From: Pseudoflavitalea sp. G-6-1-2
GTDB lineage: Bacteria > Bacteroidota > Bacteroidia > Chitinophagales > Chitinophagaceae
DNA length: 64,000 nt
Direction of reading: 5' to 3'
NCBI RefSeq assembly: GCF_012927185.1
Contig: NZ_JABBGB010000002.1
Location: 1,860,001-1,924,000, forward strand
The notes beneath the pieces are model-generated. The model saw only the letters and a list, made by a program, of their open reading frames with translations, was not told the origin of the DNA and searched no databases. A program made the position numbers and the translations under genes. Below are positions 51,899 through 60,074 of the stretch, one piece after another (the first letter of the stretch is position 1; every line of letters starts with the position of its first letter).

Positions 51899-52876
51899 TC
51901 AGAAAATGATGATTCCTTCGCTGGTGATGGAATGTTTTGTGCCCAGGGTTTCGTGTAGCAGCAGCATAGCTTCTTCGATAGAAAGATCGGTCTCGATCTG
52001 AATGGTAAGTTTCTCTTTCTGCCACTTGCTTCCTTTCAGCCGGATAGGAATTTTATACCACTGGCTGAGGTTCTGCAATACTTCCTGCAAAGGAGTCTGT
52101 TCAAAATTGAAAGCGCCGCTCCACCAGGTGCAGAGCGCTGTTGCATTCACGCTGTCGATGGCAGCATGTGGAACAGCGCCGGACAGATCGAGTGTTATTC
52201 GCTTGTTCACGGAAAGCTGCGTCAACTGTTTATCCTGCCATGAGACCGCTACCCTACCGGTTTTCACCAATACTGAAGGATGTTGTTGCTGCAACGAATT
52301 CACCTCGAAAGAAGTTCCGAGTACCTGCGTTTGAAGGTCTCCTGCATCTACAAAAAATGGTTTTGATGTATTATGTTCCACTTCAAAGAATGCACGTCCG
52401 TTTACCTGCACATGCCTGTTCTGCACATTGTAATTTTCCGGAACCTGAATGGACGAACCGGGGAAGATATAGGCCTTCGAGCCATCCGGCAACAGGTATT
52501 GCATGGAGCTGCTGTCATTGGCCACAACGGATGCATATATGATGTGCTGCGGCTTTTCCTTTTTGAGATAGAAGAAAAGAAGGCCTGCCATCGCTGCAAA
52601 AAGCAACGAGGCCGCAAAACGCATCAGGTATTTTTTTTGAAGCCAGCTCACATTCCGTACTATGCCGGAAGCGTGCTCTGTGGCAGGCTGCGATTCGATG
52701 CCGGTAAGGATATTGCCCCAGATCGCCTGCAGCAATTGCTGCCGCTTCTGTGGATCGTTGATTCCGGGCTCTTCGGGATTGTGCTGCAGCCAGTTTTCGA
52801 TGAGTGCTTTTTCAGTATCGTTTGCATGACCTGACAAATATTTGTCGATCAGCGTTTCCAGTTCAGATAGTTTCAT
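51899..52876 (-). CDS. FecR family anti-sigma factor
   Basis: 325 residues. A short N-terminal cytosolic helical region (~1-75) that would bind the sigma factor, one transmembrane helix (LMRFAASLLFAAMAGLLFFYL, ~83-103), then the periplasmic FecR domain (QYLLPDGSKAYIFPGSSIQVPENY...GRAFFEVEHNTSKPFFVDAGDLQTQVLGTSFEVNS) and a C-terminal DUF4974-type STN-like unit. It transmits receptor occupancy to the ECF sigma factor encoded 84 bases upstream. Confidence 0.95.
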   Translation of the reverse strand: MKLSELETLIDKYLSGHANDTEKALIENWLQHNPEEPGINDPQKRQQLLQAIWGNILTGIESQPATEHASGIVRNVSWLQKKYLMRFAASLLFAAMAGLLFFYLKKEKPQHIIYASVVANDSSSMQYLLPDGSKAYIFPGSSIQVPENYNVQNRHVQVNGRAFFEVEHNTSKPFFVDAGDLQTQVLGTSFEVNSLQQQHPSVLVKTGRVAVSWQDKQLTQLSVNKRITLDLSGAVPHAAIDSVNATALCTWWSGAFNFEQTPLQEVLQNLSQWYKIPIRLKGSKWQKEKLTIQIETDLSIEEAMLLLHETLGTKHSITSEGIIIF

Positions 52877-52960
52877 ACAGATGTTACTACCTATATGCGT
52901 ATGAAACGAAACTTTTTAACCCGTCGGTTTGGATTACCAAATTGTTAAGCACGGGTTGTA

Positions 52961-53533
52961 CTACAGGTTACCGATAAATATGGCCATGAGAACAGCTTCA
53001 CCTAATCCCAGCTTAACCTTTGCTATGGCGGCATTCAGCTGATTGCGCACACTTTGTTCAGAGAGTTGCAGCTGAGCCGATATCTCGCGGATGGTGAGAT
53101 TTTGTTCGAGCGTCATTTTGAAGATCTGCTTCATTCGTTGAGGAAGCTTTTCTACTTCGTGCTCCATCAGCAGATCGAGTTGCGCTGCCAGTTTGGGATC
53201 GATGGATTCTTCAAATCCGGGAAGAATGATATGATAAAGCATATCCTGCTTCTGCTTAGTCTTGATAGATCGGGAGATAAAAGACAGCAGCTCATATCTG
53301 GCGATGCTGAAGAGATAACTTTCGAGAGAGGTATTAATCTGGATCTGGTGGCGTTTCAACCAGAGTGAAATGAAGAGGTTCTGCGTAATGTCTTTTGCAT
53401 CATCTTCCGATTGCAGTTTCTTATGAACAAACACGTAGAGCTTCTCCCAGTATTTGTTGAAAAGCAGGTTGAATGATGTCAGATCATTTTGCTTTACCAG
53501 CAGAAATAGTTCCAGATCATTGTCGGGGGTCAT
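52961..53533 (-). CDS. ECF-type RNA polymerase sigma factor
   Basis: 190 residues: sigma-70 region 2 (LTSFNLLFNKYWEKLYVFVHKKLQSEDDAKDITQNLFISLWLKR, ~17-60) and region 4 (LPQRMKQIFKMTLEQNLTIREISAQLQLSEQSVRNQLNAAIAKVK, ~130-175). The C-terminus VLMAIFIGNL is unusually hydrophobic. It belongs to the FecI-like Bacteroidota ECF group paired with FecR anti-sigma factors. A perfect -7 element TACTTTTG (plus 53553-53560) lies 19 bases before the start. It is the first gene of the ~16-kb operon. Confidence 0.95.
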   Translation of the reverse strand: MTPDNDLELFLLVKQNDLTSFNLLFNKYWEKLYVFVHKKLQSEDDAKDITQNLFISLWLKRHQIQINTSLESYLFSIARYELLSFISRSIKTKQKQDMLYHIILPGFEESIDPKLAAQLDLLMEHEVEKLPQRMKQIFKMTLEQNLTIREISAQLQLSEQSVRNQLNAAIAKVKLGLGEAVLMAIFIGNL

Positions 53534-53552
53534 AAAGATGTGTTCACGGTTG

Positions 53553-53560
53553 CAAAAGTA
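53553..53560 (-). promoter_or_regulatory. -7 promoter element of the sigma/FecR/fasciclin operon
   Basis: Minus-strand TACTTTTG matches the Bacteroidota -7 consensus TAnnTTTG. No TTTG -33 box was found at the expected distance, so initiation may be weak or factor-dependent. Confidence 0.5.
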
Positions 53561-53688
53561 GCGGTGGAAACCCGCAGCATTCCCTGCGGCTGGTTTATGA
53601 AATTATTAAGACTCGGTGCTATGAACAGATTTCAGCATTTTGTAGATTTGAAAGCCGCCCCTGTACAGATTTACAAACGATTACGAGC

Positions 53689-54246
53689 ATGAACCTTCAA
53701 ACCATCCTTCAAAATCAGCAATGGTTGCTTCTACCGGTAACCATGGACGACTTCGATACCTTATTTCAGGTAGCATCCGATCCCGTGGTATGGGCAGGCC
53801 ATCCCAACAAGGAGCAATACAAAGAATCAGTTTTCCGGAATGGATTTTTTCAGACAGCCATTGAAAGCAAAGGCGCCTACAAAATAATCGACAAAGCAAC
53901 TGAGGAGTGCATCGGCAGCAGCAGGTTCTATGAATATGATGCCAATTCAAACAGCATTGTGATCGGCTATACTTTCTTCGCTGTAAAATATTGGGGCAAG
54001 GGCGTCAATCAATCGGTAAAGAAAATAATGCTTGATTATATTTTTCAATTTGTGGACGAAGTGCATTTTCATGTAGGTGCAACTAATATCCGTTCACAGA
54101 TTGCTATTGGCCGGACAGGCGCTGTAAAGATTGGAGAACGGGAAAAGGTCAATCCGGGAAAACCTACCACTTCATATTACGTGTATGCGATCACCAGCAA
54201 CCAGTGGCAAAAAATTACCGACGAAACATCACTCAGGGATATTTAG
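53689..54246 (+). CDS. GNAT family N-acetyltransferase
   Basis: 185 residues of the RimJ/RimL-type GNAT group. It shows LLPVTMDDFDTLFQVASDPVVWAGHP at the start, central strands (GSSRFYEYDANSNSIVIGYTFFAVKYWGKGVNQSVKKIMLDYIF) where the acetyl-CoA loop reads YWGKGVN in place of the usual R/QxxGxG/A, and the late FHVGATNIRSQIAIGRTGAVKIGERE typical of this subfamily. It transfers an acetyl group to a protein N-terminus or small amine; substrate unknown. A -7 element TAGATTTG (53643-53650) lies upstream. Divergent from the sigma-factor operon. Confidence 0.9.
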   Translation: MNLQTILQNQQWLLLPVTMDDFDTLFQVASDPVVWAGHPNKEQYKESVFRNGFFQTAIESKGAYKIIDKATEECIGSSRFYEYDANSNSIVIGYTFFAVKYWGKGVNQSVKKIMLDYIFQFVDEVHFHVGATNIRSQIAIGRTGAVKIGEREKVNPGKPTTSYYVYAITSNQWQKITDETSLRDI

Positions 54247-54357
54247 GCTATTTACAAACTGTTAAACCCAAACGAAGCCGTTTCATTCCAGCCCAATTAC
54301 TCTATCATTGCAAACCGGGAAACTTTACAGCCCAAAGCATTCCGACCAAACGACTGT

Positions 54358-57072
54358 ATGCACAAATTATTACTCCTTATCGCCTTCACTGCGGCGTCTC
54401 AAATTGCTTTCAGCCAAACGAACCGACTGACCGGAAAGATCACCGATGCCGCTAATGCTCCCCTGGCCTACGTTACAGTGGGCGCTTACAATCCAGACGA
54501 CTCGGCGCTCATTGGTTTTGTGATCTCCGACAAAGCAGGTTTATATGATTTGAAAACCCTGCCCGGCAACAAAGATCTGCAGCTTGTAGTGAGCAGTGCC
54601 GGTTATCAGACATTCTCTAAAAAACTGAAACTGGAACAACCGGTAACCGAATTGAATATTCAGCTTTCTCCGGCAAGCAGTGAACTCGATACCGTGATTG
54701 TTTCATTTGCTCCTCCCGTTCGAATAAAAAAAGATACCATCGAATTCAATACGGCAGCATTTGCAGGATTGCCCAATGAAGCTATCGGTGATCTGCTGCA
54801 ACGTTTACCCGGGCTGGAAAGGGATGCAAACGGAAAGTTCACCATCAATGGTAAACCGGTTACAAAGATCACAGTGGAAGGAGCGGATTTCTTTTCGGGC
54901 AACGACGGCATCACGCTAAAAAATATTCCGGCAGGGCTTATCGACAAGGTTCAGGTGACGGATGATAAAACGAAAAGACCGGGTGATAGCAAAACCCCTC
55001 AACAGAAGAAACAAATCAATCTCAAACTGAAGAAAGCCGCAATGGGCAAACCATTCGGAAAATTCTTCGGAGGTGCCGGCACCAGTTCGAGATACGAAGG
55101 GGGCGGCATGCTCAACTCTATCAGTTCCAGTAAACAATTTGGCGTAATCGGGCTGGCCAACAATCTCAACCGCACAGGCTTCAGCACCAGCGATGCATCT
55201 GGTATGGAAGACGGAAGCATGATCGAAAGCATCAACAACAAACGCCAGCAGGCCACAGGTTATTCACCGGAAAACTCAGGCATCAGCAATAACTGGGGTG
55301 GCGGAATCAATATCGGGGCCAAACATAAAAAGGATGTGTACAACCTTTCGTATACCGGTATGGGTGCAAGCAGAAAGGCAGAGTCAGGTTCGTTAAGCAG
55401 GTTATTAATTGGCGATACCATACTGAGCAACCAGACAGAAGGAACATCCACCAGTCATGTATTTAATCAGTCAACCTCAGGCACTTACACCAGAACAATA
55501 GATTCGAACACCAATCTGTATGTCCATTCTACATGGAATAGAACGCAAAATAAAACATCAGGTTACGACAACGGATCTATATCTAATAACAAAGAAGGAT
55601 TGCAGAATGAGTTTGCCAATGCCAACAAATTGGTGATGAACTCCAATCAATTTAGCATCGTTGGCAGTTTCAACAAAAAAAGCGCGAACGGGAAACTCGA
55701 ATTCGAATCACTCACTTTTGCTTCGCTGGCAGAAACGTCTTCTCAAAATAATGAGAACAGGTTAATTCAGTATTACAACAATAACATCAAGAGTGTAACA
55801 GACAGTATTTCGCAGCAAACAAAATACCTGGCGAAAGACAATCAGGTTTATCATGAATCGGGGATCACTTACAAACCTGGGACAAAACATAGTTTCATGT
55901 TTTTTGTAGACTATACGCTTGTTGATTTCAGAAAAACAAGAGATGTATTCGCCTGGGATCAGTCTGCTTCCAAAAGTTTGAGAAATGATGGATTGTCTTT
56001 TCAGGCACGAATAACACAACAGGATATCTCCCCTTCTTTGCGTTACAGGTTCGACTATAAAAAAATAGGGTTGTTTACTTCTCTTGCATATTCCAACTTC
56101 AGGCAGGAAGGCAGTCTCACGCAATCAGCTACAAAACATTTTGGACGCACTTACCACAGATTCCTTCCAATGATTGATTTCAACTACGGGGATCTGAAGC
56201 TGCGCTATCTCTCCCGAATCTGGTCGGCCGATAATGAATCGGTGATACCTTATGAAGACAGCACCAGCAGGTTGAATGTTGTGAAGGGCAACAGCGATCT
56301 GAAACCCGCCATGAGACATGAATACTCTGCCGAGTATACCAAAATGTTCACCAAACAGAATATTTCGTTGCATGCACGCGCGTCTTACTCGAAGTACAAA
56401 GACAGAGTAACCCAAAACACCAGCGTGAACAGTAAGGGCGTTACATACACAGAATATCTGAATACCGATAAGTATGAAACATTCAATTCCAACATCAATA
56501 TTTCCAAAACATTCCAACGCAACAACAGAACAATAACAGCGGGGATAACGGGAAGATTCGACAATACCCATGCTGCACTGTACAACAATTCAAAGGAAGT
56601 GATGATGAAAGCCAATTCATGGACAGCAGCAGCCACACTCAATGCCAGTATGAAGAACCAATTTTCTACTACTAATGAGTATGCACTTGGGTACAACGAA
56701 AACAAGTACAATTCCAAAGATTATTCCAACTACTCTTATCTCAGGCATGAGATCAAATTGAATCAGACCCTTCGGGTCTTCAAAAAGGTAAGTCTGGAAA
56801 ACAGCATGAACATCATCTTCACGCCGGGCCTGCCTGCAGGATTCAGAAAATCGACGATACTCTGGAATGCAGGTGCATCGGTGCATCTGCTGAAACAGGA
56901 GAAAGCCCAGATCCGCCTCAGCTTATTCGATCTGCTGCAACAGAATACATTTCAGGAGCAAAGCATCGAGCTGAACAAGTTTACGCAGACGAGAAACAAC
57001 AGTTTGGGTCGTTACGCCCTGCTCACCTTCATTTATCATTTCCGTGCACCGGCTGCCAATGCAGGTAAATAA
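54358..57072 (+). CDS. Outer membrane beta-barrel family protein with carboxypeptidase-regulatory domain
   Basis: 904 residues: a signal peptide (MHKLLLLIAFTAASQIAFS), a carboxypeptidase-regulatory beta domain (~20-105), a plug-like segment (~115-215, with NEAIGDLLQRLPGLERDANGKFTINGKPVTKITVEGADFFSG), then a ~650-residue beta-barrel. It matches the Bacteroidota 'outer membrane beta-barrel family' of TonB-receptor relatives, usually without a TonB box or SusD partner. Possible roles are import of peptides or envelope signalling; none can be assigned from sequence. It is followed by a Crp/Fnr gene after 42 bases. Confidence 0.88.
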   Translation: MHKLLLLIAFTAASQIAFSQTNRLTGKITDAANAPLAYVTVGAYNPDDSALIGFVISDKAGLYDLKTLPGNKDLQLVVSSAGYQTFSKKLKLEQPVTELNIQLSPASSELDTVIVSFAPPVRIKKDTIEFNTAAFAGLPNEAIGDLLQRLPGLERDANGKFTINGKPVTKITVEGADFFSGNDGITLKNIPAGLIDKVQVTDDKTKRPGDSKTPQQKKQINLKLKKAAMGKPFGKFFGGAGTSSRYEGGGMLNSISSSKQFGVIGLANNLNRTGFSTSDASGMEDGSMIESINNKRQQATGYSPENSGISNNWGGGINIGAKHKKDVYNLSYTGMGASRKAESGSLSRLLIGDTILSNQTEGTSTSHVFNQSTSGTYTRTIDSNTNLYVHSTWNRTQNKTSGYDNGSISNNKEGLQNEFANANKLVMNSNQFSIVGSFNKKSANGKLEFESLTFASLAETSSQNNENRLIQYYNNNIKSVTDSISQQTKYLAKDNQVYHESGITYKPGTKHSFMFFVDYTLVDFRKTRDVFAWDQSASKSLRNDGLSFQARITQQDISPSLRYRFDYKKIGLFTSLAYSNFRQEGSLTQSATKHFGRTYHRFLPMIDFNYGDLKLRYLSRIWSADNESVIPYEDSTSRLNVVKGNSDLKPAMRHEYSAEYTKMFTKQNISLHARASYSKYKDRVTQNTSVNSKGVTYTEYLNTDKYETFNSNINISKTFQRNNRTITAGITGRFDNTHAALYNNSKEVMMKANSWTAAATLNASMKNQFSTTNEYALGYNENKYNSKDYSNYSYLRHEIKLNQTLRVFKKVSLENSMNIIFTPGLPAGFRKSTILWNAGASVHLLKQEKAQIRLSLFDLLQQNTFQEQSIELNKFTQTRNNSLGRYALLTFIYHFRAPAANAGK

Positions 57073-57114
57073 TGAATGAGGGCCTTACTGATTGATTTGT
57101 ATATTTGAATCATC

Positions 57115-57678
57115 ATGCAGCAACTACTGAAAAGACTGAAAGACATTCATCACATCAGCGAAGAAACGCAGGAGCATCTGCTTGCTGCTTTCACTCAGGT
57201 AGTGTTGCCCAAAAATGAATATCTCATCGAAGAAGGGAGAACCTGCCGCCATCTTTATTTTCTGGAGCAGGGCTGTCTCAGAGGATTCTACAATCTCGAC
57301 GGCAAGGAGATCACGCATTGGTTTGGATTTGAAAACGACTTCGTTACATCATTCCATAGTTTTATCACACAAACACCAGCAGTGGAGAATATTCAGTTGA
57401 TGGAAGGATCGGTGCTCTGGAGCATTTCAAAAGAAACCCTCACCAAACTGCTGGACGAACATCAGGAAGTGGAGCGCCTGCTCCGCATCGCATATGAAAA
57501 ATATTATATCCGGCTCGAAGGCCGTTTCGTGAACTCGCAGTTCAGAACGGCAACCGAACGATATGAGCAGCTATTGCAGGAGAATTCACAAATCGTAGAG
57601 CGGGTTCCGCTGGGTTATATTGCCTCCTATCTGGGCATTTCTCAGGAAACCCTCAGCCGCGTAAGAAGCAGGCTTTAA
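57115..57678 (+). CDS. Crp/Fnr family transcriptional regulator
   Basis: 187 residues: an N-terminal cyclic-nucleotide-binding-like beta-barrel (~20-110, NEYLIEEGRTCRHLYFLEQGCLRGFYNLDGKEITHWFG), a dimerisation helix, and a C-terminal winged-helix (GYIASYLGISQETLSRVRSRL) that is short at the end. The phosphate-binding cassette of true CRP (GE...RSA) is not evident, so cAMP binding is doubtful. A -7 element TATATTTG (57100-57107) lies only 8 bases before the ATG. A perfect 22-bp palindrome 15 bases after the stop is a strong candidate for its own operator. Confidence 0.93.
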   Translation: MQQLLKRLKDIHHISEETQEHLLAAFTQVVLPKNEYLIEEGRTCRHLYFLEQGCLRGFYNLDGKEITHWFGFENDFVTSFHSFITQTPAVENIQLMEGSVLWSISKETLTKLLDEHQEVERLLRIAYEKYYIRLEGRFVNSQFRTATERYEQLLQENSQIVERVPLGYIASYLGISQETLSRVRSRL

Positions 57679-57692
57679 CATTTTCTGTTTCC

Positions 57693-57714
57693 ATTTTTGA
57701 CAACAGTCAAAAAT
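57693..57714. promoter_or_regulatory. Perfect 22-bp palindrome, candidate Crp/Fnr operator
   Basis: Arms ATTTTTGAC (57693-57701) and GTCAAAAAT (57706-57714) with a 4-base centre AACA. The core TTGAC-N4-GTCAA has the geometry of FNR/CRP-family sites (TTGAT-N4-ATCAA). It is followed by A-rich rather than T-rich sequence, so it is not a plus-strand terminator. Its centre is about 41-43 bases upstream of the start predicted from the TAGTTTTG element at 57733-57740, the class II activation position. Confidence 0.65.
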
Positions 57715-57732
57715 CTGCTGGCCGGCACAGTA

Positions 57733-57740
57733 TAGTTTTG
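57733..57740 (+). promoter_or_regulatory. -7 promoter element of the YiaA/B-type gene
   Basis: TAGTTTTG matches TAnnTTTG. It lies 20 bases before the ATG at 57761 and 18 bases after the palindrome. No normal -33 box lies between them. Confidence 0.55.
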
Positions 57741-57760
57741 GCTCCATAAATACAACGTAT

Positions 57761-58240
57761 ATGGAACCTAAAACCAACCAACCGTCGAACGCCTTTATCG
57801 CTGCCTCATGGATTGCCCTTCTGGCGGGCATTACGGCCTTCAATATCGGGCTCTGGAATGCCGCCATGGAATTGAACGAAAAAGGCTACTACTTCACTGT
57901 ACTGATGTTCGGGCTCTTCTCGGCCATCTCGGTACAAAAAGCAGTCCGCGACCAAATGGAAGGCATACCCGTAACCAATCTCTATTATGGTATCGCCTGG
58001 TTCACCACTTTATTATCGATTTTGCTGCTGGTAATCGGCCTCTGGAATGCCGAACTCACCAAAAGTGAAAAGGGCTTTTATGCCATGTGTTTTACGCTGA
58101 GCATGTTTGCGGCCATTGCCGTACAGAAGAATACGAGAGATATGAAGAATAGTCAGCAGGCGAACAATCAGCCACCTACCAATCAGCAACAGAGCAATCA
58201 ACAATCACAAAATCAGGACGGCGCTCATAAACAACTGTAA
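57761..58240 (+). CDS. YiaA/YiaB family inner membrane protein
   Basis: 159 residues with two copies of the YiaA/B two-helix module. The first covers ~9-58 (IAASWIALLAGITAFNIGLWNAAMELNEKGYYFTVLMFGLFSAISVQKAVRD) and the second ~70-128 (YGIAWFTTLLSILLLVIGLWNAELTKSEKGFYAMCFTLSMFAAIAVQKNTRD). Four membrane helices in total. The repeated motif LWNAxxxxxEKGxY marks internal duplication. A Gln/Asn-rich hydrophilic tail (~130-159) follows. The family has no known function. It is preceded by a candidate Crp/Fnr operator and followed by a clear terminator. Confidence 0.9.
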   Translation: MEPKTNQPSNAFIAASWIALLAGITAFNIGLWNAAMELNEKGYYFTVLMFGLFSAISVQKAVRDQMEGIPVTNLYYGIAWFTTLLSILLLVIGLWNAELTKSEKGFYAMCFTLSMFAAIAVQKNTRDMKNSQQANNQPPTNQQQSNQQSQNQDGAHKQL

Positions 58241-58282
58241 TAGATTCGGATCGTACCCTGGATTCACTATTGCAACAATCGG

Positions 58283-58314
58283 TCACCCCGCACATGCGGG
58301 GTGATTTATTTTAA
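58283..58314 (+). terminator. Intrinsic terminator after the YiaA/B-type gene
   Basis: Perfect nine-base arms TCACCCCGC (58283-58291) and GCGGGGTGA (58296-58304), 4-base loop, followed by TTTATTTTAA. It lies 42 bases after the stop at 58240. Confidence 0.88.
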
Positions 58315-58398
58315 TCACTTTCTAATCACTATTTAATCATTATTGAACTAAAGTGATGAATTTTGCTGCTCATTATCTGCATCAGTACAGTTTCGCCA

Positions 58399-58773
58399 TT
58401 GAACAGTAAACGCATCATATTATTACTGGCTTTCTTTGTTTCCGGTTTCATCCTCAGAGCTGAAGCAGGAACGGAGCTTCAATTGGGCGAACCTCAAACT
58501 GATGAGCTCACGCTGATCAACAGCATTGTAGCGCCGGACATCTTCAATCAGCTGGCAGAATCTGATCTGCAGGATCATTTCCAGCGAAGCGGTTCTTCTA
58601 AATTCCATGCAAAATTCTGTGCTCCCAGCCACTTTCTTCATTCGGTAATTCCTCCGGCAAATGAAGTGTGGTGTTTGAAACTGCACGAAAGCGTTGTATT
58701 CGGCGGAACGCTCTACACACAGGAGCAACAGCCGTTCTACTATATTTTCTTATTCAGGCTAACGCCATTCTGA
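58399..58773 (+). CDS. Small secreted protein of unknown function
   Basis: About 124 residues if started at the TTG at 58399 (MNSKRIILLLAFFVSGFILRAEAG gives a normal signal peptide); another TTG at 58363 is possible and no in-frame ATG exists upstream. The mature part is short and mixed, with three His and three Cys residues but no recognisable motif (FHAKFCAPSHFLH, WCLKLHESVVF). An alternative is a degraded gene. It precedes the second RND operon by ~150 bases on the same strand. Confidence 0.5.
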   Translation: MNSKRIILLLAFFVSGFILRAEAGTELQLGEPQTDELTLINSIVAPDIFNQLAESDLQDHFQRSGSSKFHAKFCAPSHFLHSVIPPANEVWCLKLHESVVFGGTLYTQEQQPFYYIFLFRLTPF

Positions 58774-58922
58774 GCAAACCATTCTTCCGCTCAATTCCGA
58801 TCATCATTTTTATTTACTGCATTTATTGATTCAGTGATGAAATGCTTTACTGCACTTCGTTTTACTGCATCATGCGATCCGGCTCATCAACCGGATTGAA
58901 AAGTTGATTTAATAATTTACTT

Positions 58923-60041
58923 ATGAAATTTGTACATCTGGCTGCACTGTTTATCTCAGTGTACGCAGCAGGTTGCGCTGCCAAAGGCAACCAGGAAACT
59001 GTTAAGCAGGAAGTTGAACTGCCCGTTCTGAAACTGCAAACCCTCGATACTATTCTGCATAAATCGTATGTTACCAGCATCAATGCATGCAGGAATGTAG
59101 AGCTGCGGGCCAAGGTAGCAGGCTTTCTCGAAGAGATTTCTGTAGACGAGGGGCAGGTTGTGCAGAAAGGACAGACCATGTTCCGACTGAATGATGCCGA
59201 ATTCAAAGTGCAGCTCACCGAAGCGAAAGCTGCTCTTTCCAGTGCACAGGCCGATCTGAAAACTGCGGAGGTGGAATTGGATCGGGTAAAGATCCTCGTA
59301 AACAAAAAAGTGCTTTCCGCCTCAGAACTCGATCTCGCCAAATCCAGGCTGGCTGCTGCTTCAGCACGTGTTGACGAAGCTGCTGCGAGAAAGGAGAATG
59401 CAGCTATCCGGCTTTCTTACACTTCCATCCGTGCCCCATTCACCGGCATCATCGATCGCATTCCGCACAAGAAAGGTAGCCTCATCACAGAAGGTATTCT
59501 GCTCACCACAGTTTCTGATATTCACGAAATGCATGCCTACTTCAACCTCTCCGAGAGTGAATACCTCAACTACATGAAGTCGGGGAAAAAAGCGCATAAA
59601 GATGGGGAGAAAGTGCAGCTGATACTGGCCGATGGTACACTCTATGCACAACAGGGAACCATCCAGACCATCGATGCAGAGATCGAAAAACAAACAGGCA
59701 GCATTGCGTTCCGCGCCAGTTTTTCCAATCCATCGCAATTGCTGAAACATGGTGCCAGTGGCAAAATAATCCTTCAGTCAACTGCTCCCAAAGCCATACT
59801 GATTCCGCAACGCTCCGTATTTGAAATACAGGACAAGAACTATGTGTTTGTAGTGAAGAACGACAACACCGTGAAGATGCAGGAGTTCAAACCCGATACC
59901 CGTCTCGATGATTTTGTGCTGGTGCAATCCGGATTATCCGCCGATGATCAGATCATTTACGAAGGCGTTCAAAACATCAAAGAGGGAAGCAGAATCAAAC
60001 CACGTTACATCGGCATAGACAGTCTGCTCGCCGCTCCTTAA
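58923..60041 (+). CDS. RND efflux periplasmic adaptor subunit, lipoprotein
   Basis: 372 residues. Lipobox YAAGCAAK (Cys19), then a lipoyl half (RAKVAGFLEEISVDEGQVVQKGQTMFRLNDAEF), a coiled helical hairpin (~95-150), the second lipoyl half (SYTSIRAPFTGIIDRIPHKKGSLITEG) and beta-barrel/membrane-proximal domains ending KPRYIGIDSLLAAP. It belongs to the MexA/AcrA-like adaptor group. First gene of a second tripartite RND operon; the permease starts 33 bases after its stop. Confidence 0.95.
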   Translation: MKFVHLAALFISVYAAGCAAKGNQETVKQEVELPVLKLQTLDTILHKSYVTSINACRNVELRAKVAGFLEEISVDEGQVVQKGQTMFRLNDAEFKVQLTEAKAALSSAQADLKTAEVELDRVKILVNKKVLSASELDLAKSRLAAASARVDEAAARKENAAIRLSYTSIRAPFTGIIDRIPHKKGSLITEGILLTTVSDIHEMHAYFNLSESEYLNYMKSGKKAHKDGEKVQLILADGTLYAQQGTIQTIDAEIEKQTGSIAFRASFSNPSQLLKHGASGKIILQSTAPKAILIPQRSVFEIQDKNYVFVVKNDNTVKMQEFKPDTRLDDFVLVQSGLSADDQIIYEGVQNIKEGSRIKPRYIGIDSLLAAP

Positions 60042-60074
60042 CCCCCTATCAAACTCATTGCATAAATCATTGGC

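Noticed and set aside
37653-53533. Polysaccharide utilisation locus
   Set aside because: Two TonB receptors and surface lipoproteins are present, but there is no SusD and no glycoside hydrolase, lyase or sulfatase in the operon.
57693-57714. Palindrome read as the terminator of the Crp/Fnr gene
   Set aside because: The T-run precedes the stem on the plus strand instead of following it, the centre is only 4 bases, and a TAnnTTTG promoter follows at a regulatory distance; an operator fits better.
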